Shown: piece after piece, positions 57,735-64,000 of the stretch
Layout of the letters: every line of letters begins with the position of its first letter
How positions within the stretch are numbered: position 1 is the first letter of the stretch
NCBI GenBank assembly: GCA_010279815.1
Contig: QEOQ01000640.1
Coordinates: forward strand, 1,640,963-1,704,962
Direction: 5' to 3'
From: Brachionus plicatilis
Lineage: Eukaryota; Rotifera; Eurotatoria; Ploima; Brachionidae
DNA: 64,000 bases
The notes under the pieces: generated by a model
Told to the model about the DNA's origin: nothing
Seen by the model: only the letters and a program-made list of their open reading frames with translations
The model's database searches: none
Program-made: the position numbers and the translations under genes

Positions 57735-60123
57735 TAGGATTTTGTTGCTTAAAGACATCACTAATAATTAAATCACTCCATAAAATTTATCTAGCCGCAT
57801 ATGCACTAGGCCGTTTACGGTTCCGGCAAAAAAAAGGTATCCAAAGATAAAAATTTTAAAAGAATTTGTGTTCTATTAAAAAAATTTATTTAAATTAAAA
57901 TTAGCGTTCTTTAATGCATGTTCTTTGAATGTCCACTATTTTGATCGATTCTTAAAAAAAAAAAGAAATTTGGTTATCTGACCCTCTGTTTAAAATTAAA
58001 ATATTTATTGAAAACCTTGGCTAATTTGAATCAAATAAATAATTCTAATTTATATCAGAGGCATTTGACATGTTCATTTGTGAACAAAAATTTTATTCCT
58101 ATTTTAACTTAGTTGTAAATTCTTTTCAACACTTATTTGTATAATTTGGCCTTTTTTTTCACCAAAAAAAATATAAATTTACTACATGAGTTTATTTAAA
58201 ATTATATTTGTCCATTACCGTATCCCCTTGTTTAGCGACGCATGCTTTAATACCATGAGTAGGATATTTGGTGTAATTTGATATAAAAACACCAAATATA
58301 ATTTGGTGTTTGTATATTTACACCAAATAATATTTGGTGTAAATATACAAAATACTTCAACAAGTGTTAGTACGCCAGTTGTTTACAACAAGAATGGTTC
58401 AGTTAGAAAGCCACTAGGAAGAAAGAAAGGTTCTACGAATAAATCGAAAAAATAATTTTTTTTTAAATTTTTTTATTCTCTTTTTGTCTTAAATTTTTAA
58501 ATTTAAATGCCGGGTCAATAATTAAAATTAAACTTTTTTATTATATTTAATATTTTTTTTACCATAACTCTAACGTCGCATCTATAAAATAAACTCAATC
58601 AATATTTTTATATTTAATTTTTTTTTAAGCTTAAAACCCCGAGTCTCTAACAAGGACTTTTTTTGAAGCTCTGCTTTTCTATTTGAATTTCTATTTTAAA
58701 CGCTACGTTTTTAATATGTATCGACTATGTGACCCATACGACTTTTAAAATAAAAAATTTAACATTGTGAGGTCTATGTTAGACCATGCACCAAATATCC
58801 TACTCATGGTATTAAAGCATGCGTCGCAAAACAAGGGGATACGGTATTTCTTCTTTTTGTGATTTAAAAAAAATATTTAAATTAAGGACGATGTATTGAC
58901 AATGAGATTGTTAAACATTCTAGACATTATTTTCTTACAAGCAGGAATCCTCTTCAAGTTCTCTTAGTAGCTGATTCATTTTATTAATTACTAAAATAAC
59001 TTAAAGAAATTAGGTTTTAAAAAAATACTAAAAGGATATAATTCAACAAAAAAATTGTAAAAACCTAATAGGAAAATAAAATTGATTATATATTTGATTA
59101 AGTTTTTAAGACTAAACCTTGTTATGATTTTTTTCTCAAAGATTTAGTTGCACGAAAGTTGGAAAAATATCTTATTCTTGAACGAAAGATTTTAACATAA
59201 AATTTGAAGACATTTATTCTTTCATTTTCCCAAAAAATTAAAATTCAAATATTAAATTCATTATTTAATGACATAAATATAAAATTGCTAATATTTTAAA
59301 AAATAAATGTCTTCGAAAAAATTTAAAGACATCTTTAAACCTGTCGGATATCAAAAATTAAAAATTGCTTAAGATTTTTAGTTGTCAAGAAAAAATTTAT
59401 TTCTCAGCATTTTTATTGATTTTTTTTAATAAGACAATATCTATATGATTATCTATTACAGTATCAAGCAAGGAATTCTGACTTTCTAATTTTTTAAGGA
59501 CACGTTAAATGGCCCAAATAATAAGCTTAGCCTCAGACATTCTAATTTTTTAATATTTTTAAAATTTCAATTATTTTATTTAAAAAATTTATAAAATTAT
59601 TAATCATTCATCTAAAAAAATTAAGGTATTAAAATTTTGACCAGGATATTTTTATTCGAAAAAAATGTTCACAAAAATCGATGTAAAAGGAAGCTTTAAT
59701 ATTCAAAAAAATATTTTAAATTAAAATTTTTAATAAAAATTTACTTCATAAAATTAACGAATCTGACGTTAATTATCTATATAAAAATTAAGTAATAATT
59801 TGTTTTTGAAACCTAAAAAAAAAAAAATTTATTCTAAATGAACATCAAAAAGTACCAAAGATAAAAAAAACGGATAACATTTTAGCATTATTTTGATTTC
59901 TAAATCTTTTTTTGTTTCAGAAGAATTCTTGTGTACTATTTCTTTTTTATGACTATCAAAATTTTGATTTTTCTTACAAATTAATCAGCTTTGAGCATAT
60001 TTTTAAAAGCATGTGTAATTAATCAAATAAAATAACTTTATTATTATCAAGCTTCTTTAACAATTAGATTCCATTTCTTAGAATGAATATCTACTAAAAT
60101 TAATTTTTTTAAGTACATCATTA
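57735..60123. other. Intergenic region with one MITE
   Basis: Contains the element 58217-58853. The remainder is AT-rich. No gene recognised between 58860 and 60123. Confidence 0.5.
58217..58853. mobile_element. 637-bp MITE with 58-bp TIRs and internal palindromes
   Basis: The left end TACCGTATCCCCTTGTTTAG and the complement of the right end match over 58 bp with one mismatch. TA borders the ends. Near 58285-58348 are two almost perfect palindromes built on ACACCAAAT/ATTTGGTGT. A short + strand frame ends at 58455 with 'RKPLGRKKGSTNKSKK', an AT-hook-like basic tail that may be left over from the parent transposase. A diverged partner end may lie at 1-112. Confidence 0.8.
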
Positions 60124-63100
60124 ATGAATTCGTACCGGAACCAAAAAACCTCTTTCAAAAAACTAAAAGAAGAAATCACCCCATATACACCAATTTATTC
60201 ATCACTAATTTCCAAAGATGAAGGATTTATTCTGGAAAAGTATTTGCAAATTTAATAACCAACTTGAAAAAGTAATAAAATTATTTAAGAACTTCATTGA
60301 CTCGTCAATTGTGCGTTCTTTTGTGGCTCCTCGAGTCAATAAATGTCGAATCAGTCGGTGCCATAAAACCACTGAGAACTTGCTTTTCGGTCAAGTAATC
60401 TAGTCAATAAAAATGTATTATCATTATCATCAAAACTTATTTTGAAGGAATATTGGCGGAGATAAGTACAGTGAAAAAAATTTACACTATTTGGACGAAA
60501 TCGAGAGAAAGTGGAGAAAATTTGAAAAACTGGATGATGTAATTTTAAGATAAGAATTGATAAGATAAAATTTTAAAACAAAAAATTAGAAAAGAGATAG
60601 ATTTAAGAACCGCAGATCAAAACCCAATTTTATTACAGGTTTTTTGAATTTTTATCCGATAAAAATAATTTTATAAAAGGCTTTTATAAAATTAATGCTT
60701 CGAATAGATCAATCTACACAGGAAGATCAACAGAATATAGAAATTATTAATGATGATGACATTGATATAAAAGGTAAAGAAAAAAATTTTTTTGATAACC
60801 AGCACATAACTATTAACCAAGATGCATCAAAAAACATTGAGGAAATTTCAGCACTAAATGACTCATCAGTCATTGAAGAGGACTTTAATAAATCTCAAAA
60901 CAATAAACCATCCCTTGCCGATCTCACTTTAACCCTAATGAGTAAAATAACACCAAAAATAAAACACTTTTTTGACTTAAATTTATTTAAAAAAAAAAGA
61001 TTTGTCCGATTCCGAGAGAGAAAAGTTAAACGGTCTTACAAATGAGGCCAAAGACGCTAAAAAAGATTCTGTAAATACAATTAATATTGAGTCAAAAAGA
61101 CTGAATGCAAATGCTCAAAAACAAAGCGATTCTTTAGCTAAGAAGAACGGAAAGCCAAAAACCGCTGCCCTAAACAAAAAGTCAAAAAAGAAGGAGGAAA
61201 TTGACTTTAGTGATAAAATTCAAATTATGCCGGTAATTTATTTTTTTCTTTTCAAAAAAAGAATATAAAAGTAAAATATTATTTTATTAACAAGAAAATC
61301 TGTTCGATAGTTCTTTTAAAATTTGTTCCCGAAATTTCGACAAAAAATAAAAAAGTGTATCATATATATTTCAATTTGTAAAAATGATTACTGAAAATAC
61401 TATCAAACGATTTAAATTTATTAAAAGAGATAAATTGAATTTTATTTTGTCTGATTTTTTATTTATAAAACAAATTCGTTTTTGGGATTTTTTTTTTAAG
61501 GTTTATTCAAAAATGTTAAACTGACAAAAAAGATCTGCCGAAAGCTTATTTTTTAAAAATCTAAAAAAAATATAGTCTAACTAAAATTGTAAAAATTTTA
61601 ATCTTATTTAAATATTGATGCAAAATAAATAAAATATAGTAAGATAGGCAAAGCTTAAATGTGTTAAAAGGGTGACAAATTGCTACAGTGGTGCTACGGT
61701 AACTGTATATTACATAAATTTACCAAATTTTATATGAATTATAATTTTACGTAAAATCATATTCGCTAAAAGAAAAAATCAAATTTTTTATTTATTTTTT
61801 TTATTTCTAAAATTAATAAACATTTTAATAAATATTAATAAATAAAATATCAAAAAGTTTAAATTAAAGTCGATTGAAATCTAAAAATTAGCCTTTTGTT
61901 ACAGTATCGATTTTGATTTATACATAAAATTTTGTAAATTTACGTATATATTCCGTACATTAAAATTAAAAAAATCATTTTGGCTAAACAGGTGAGATTC
62001 GGTTAAATTTTTGTTTTTTAATTTAAAAAAAAATAATTAAAATTCGATACAATAATCGTTTTAGCCCATAAAGAAAAAGCTAATGAATTTTATTTAAAAA
62101 ATAATTTTATAATACTGATTCATGGTTGAAATATCTAATCCGGTTATTCTACGATGTTGCATTCAATTTTTCTAAAAACTCACACATTTACCCCTAATTA
62201 ATTGTATAACCCCTATTATCTATTAACAAAATAGAATAACCCTATTAAATATCTCAACTAATAAACAATATTAAAAGGCCTTTCATTTTTAAATAACATT
62301 TTTTAGCTTTATTCTTATTTAAAGTACAAAAAAAGTCAATTGTAATAAACTAAACTAAACATTACATTTTCATTATTTTAATTTAGATTAATAACAATAA
62401 TTTTACCAAATTTCATCCCTTTAGCAAAAATAATTGTTTTTTTAATTTTATACTCTGAAAACAATTTTTTTTAGAAATAATTTCAGACATAAAATTCTAG
62501 GATCCTCTTAAAAGCTAACAAAAAATGGAGCAACGGGGTTAACCCTATTAAAATAAATCTTAAAAGATTTTTAAAAAAAGATTATTATCAATTTTCAAAA
62601 AAGTATGATTTTCTCTTTTTTATTTTTTTATTCTAAAAGAAAAAAAATATTTTACAATTTTTCCTGAATTCTTCTTAAAAATTTACAAATCTTCGTCTAA
62701 AAATGTAAAAATTTAAATTATTCAAATACTTTCTATTTATTTTTTTACGTAAATTTAATTATATTACTAATAAAATTTTTTGAATCAATAATCTCAATTT
62801 TTTATTTATAAAATAAATTAATTTTGAAGGAACACGAGTTAGAACTTATTAAAATTGGAAAATTGGAAGAAATGGAAAAAGTTTTTAACAAATCAACTAC
62901 AACTCATGAAAGACGCAATTCCAAGAGTCTAAAAGCAATAAATGGACCAATTCATGCTTTATGGTAATCAATTAAAATATCCTAGCTCTATTTCAAATTA
63001 AAAAAATAAAAGGACTGATAAAGTAATTGAGTACCAAAATAGAATATCAACTCAGAACAAATACAACAGGCTTATAGAATTGAAGGATCAATTCGAAAAT

Positions 63101-64000
63101 TTTATTGAAGAAAATTCGGTTGATGTCAATAATCGAATTGAAGAAATTCAAAAGTGAATTTTTTAAAAAATTTATCAGATTAAAAATGATTAATTATTTC
63201 AATAACAAGAAAAAGAATGACAATTTGTTCTCTAAAATACACAAATATAAATCTAAAAGAGCGAGGATTACACAACATGCTGCATCGAATGAACAAAAAA
63301 GTTGATGAGTATTACAAATTCGAGGATTTAAAGAATACACCAGAGCCAAAGTATTACGAATGGTTCACTGATTTGGAAAATTTGATCGAAAAATATTACA
63401 ACAGATATGATGCTATTTTGGGCAAACTCCTTGATAAATTGTCTGTTTATGGAAAGGTATATTTAAATGAATATCTATTTGATAAAATTTTCTAATACCC
63501 TTTTTTGGGTCATCAGTTAATAGATGATAGCATGGTTAGTAATTAGTGTTGTTATGTTTTGTTGTCTTGAAAATTAAAATAAGTTTTATAATGTATTTTT
63601 TACAAAATATTTCACTTAATTATTATTTGAACACTGGAACAACCTAAAGGTTTCTTAAACCCTATTTAACCCTCAATTTTTTTACACCACAATTCATTAA
63701 TGTATTTTTTAATGCAAACTTATCGTAATTATCGTAATTTAAAAAAAATTCTTTCAACCAAATATCGGACTTAAAAAATCTGTCTTTTTTTGTCACTTTC
63801 TCATTTATTTTTTGTCTTCGACCTCTAAATCCTTTAACTTTGACAATTTTAATTTTAGATTAAATTTCAAAGCAAGAGCAAGATTATTATATTTGTGTGA
63901 TGTTTTGATGATTGTAATGAACCCTTACACATCTTTTTATCTTTTGAATCTAGTTAATAGTGTTATTAAAAGAAAGTCAATTTAAAAGTTTTTTTCACAG
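60124..64000 (+). CDS. Unknown, probably coiled-coil protein, continues past right edge
   Basis: Eight exons: 60124-60239, 60290-60394, 60448-60538, 60680-60941, 61000-61232, 62830-62963, 63013-63153, 63210-63456. They give 443 codons in perfect phase. The last intron is still open and the window ends on TTTTTTTCACAG, a strong acceptor, so the next exon starts just outside. Start is the first in-frame ATG. Residues 1-104 look globular ('CVLLWLLESINVESVGAIKP', 'LHYLDEIERKWRKFEKL'). An acidic/Asn-rich linker follows, then a Lys-rich stretch (NKKSKKKEEIDF), then helical charged segments ('EHELELIKIGKLEEMEKVF', 'YEWFTDLENLIEKYYNRYD') suggestive of coiled coil. No family recognised; a ciliary or cytoskeletal coiled-coil protein is only a guess. 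Confidence 0.65.
61233..62829. other. Intron 5 of the right-edge gene (1,597 nt)
   Basis: GTAATT donor and TTTTGAAG acceptor. Around 62121-62266 a weak inverted repeat (GGTTGAAATATCTAAT... versus complement) may be a small MITE of about 145 bp. Otherwise AT-rich and without exons that I can see. Confidence 0.5.

Overview
This is a eukaryotic, animal window. It is very AT-rich and unannotated, and the genes have many GT-AG introns. The host genes I can reconstruct are typical of Metazoa: an HDHD5-type HAD hydrolase, tomosyn (STXBP5), mitochondrial ribosomal protein mL53, a USP19-type deubiquitinase with CS and MYND domains, a type II membrane putative glycosyltransferase, and two unrecognised genes near the right edge. 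AT content, tiny introns (about 49-61 nt) and abundant jockey-like LINE debris remind me of a monogonont rotifer such as Brachionus. That is an inference from general appearance; no marker in the window proves it.

Layout. 1-3081: AT-rich sequence with LINE debris. 3082-4468: HDHD5 (2 exons). 4469-13897: mostly transposon remains (a LINE at 5402-6610, an inverted-repeat element at 9386-10402, an internally deleted Tc1/mariner copy at 10447-11175) plus a possible two-exon small gene at 7333-8097. 13898-29348: tomosyn, 13 exons, 1,216 aa, its long introns packed with foldback elements, MITEs and LINE pieces. 31361-34560: LINEs, a broken antisense copy of MRPL53, and a 564-base run of N whose two flanks are near-identical. 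35101-35565: MRPL53 (3 exons). 37945-39018: glycosyltransferase-like gene. 41565-43442: decayed Tigger/pogo transposon with both ends. 43690-46350: LINE graveyard. 47942-52653: USP19-like gene (4 exons). 56752-57734: unknown acidic-tailed protein (4 exons). 58217-58853: palindromic MITE. 60124 to beyond the right edge: unknown coiled-coil-type protein (8 exons seen).

All seven well-supported host genes lie on the + strand, but they are too far apart to suggest an operon. Tomosyn is a SNARE regulator of exocytosis, USP19 acts in protein quality control, mL53 belongs to the mitoribosome, and HDHD5 is probably mitochondrial. They form no evident shared pathway. Exon models were made by hand from splice consensus, codon phase and family similarity. 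The coding sums of the four complete named genes are exact multiples of three.

The main pattern in the hunt is intron structure. Introns are either about 50 nt or they are hundreds to thousands of bases long and carry recognisable insertions, several with intact target-site duplications (8 bp or TA). No CRISPR array, rRNA or tRNA was recognised, and I found no novel multi-gene system.
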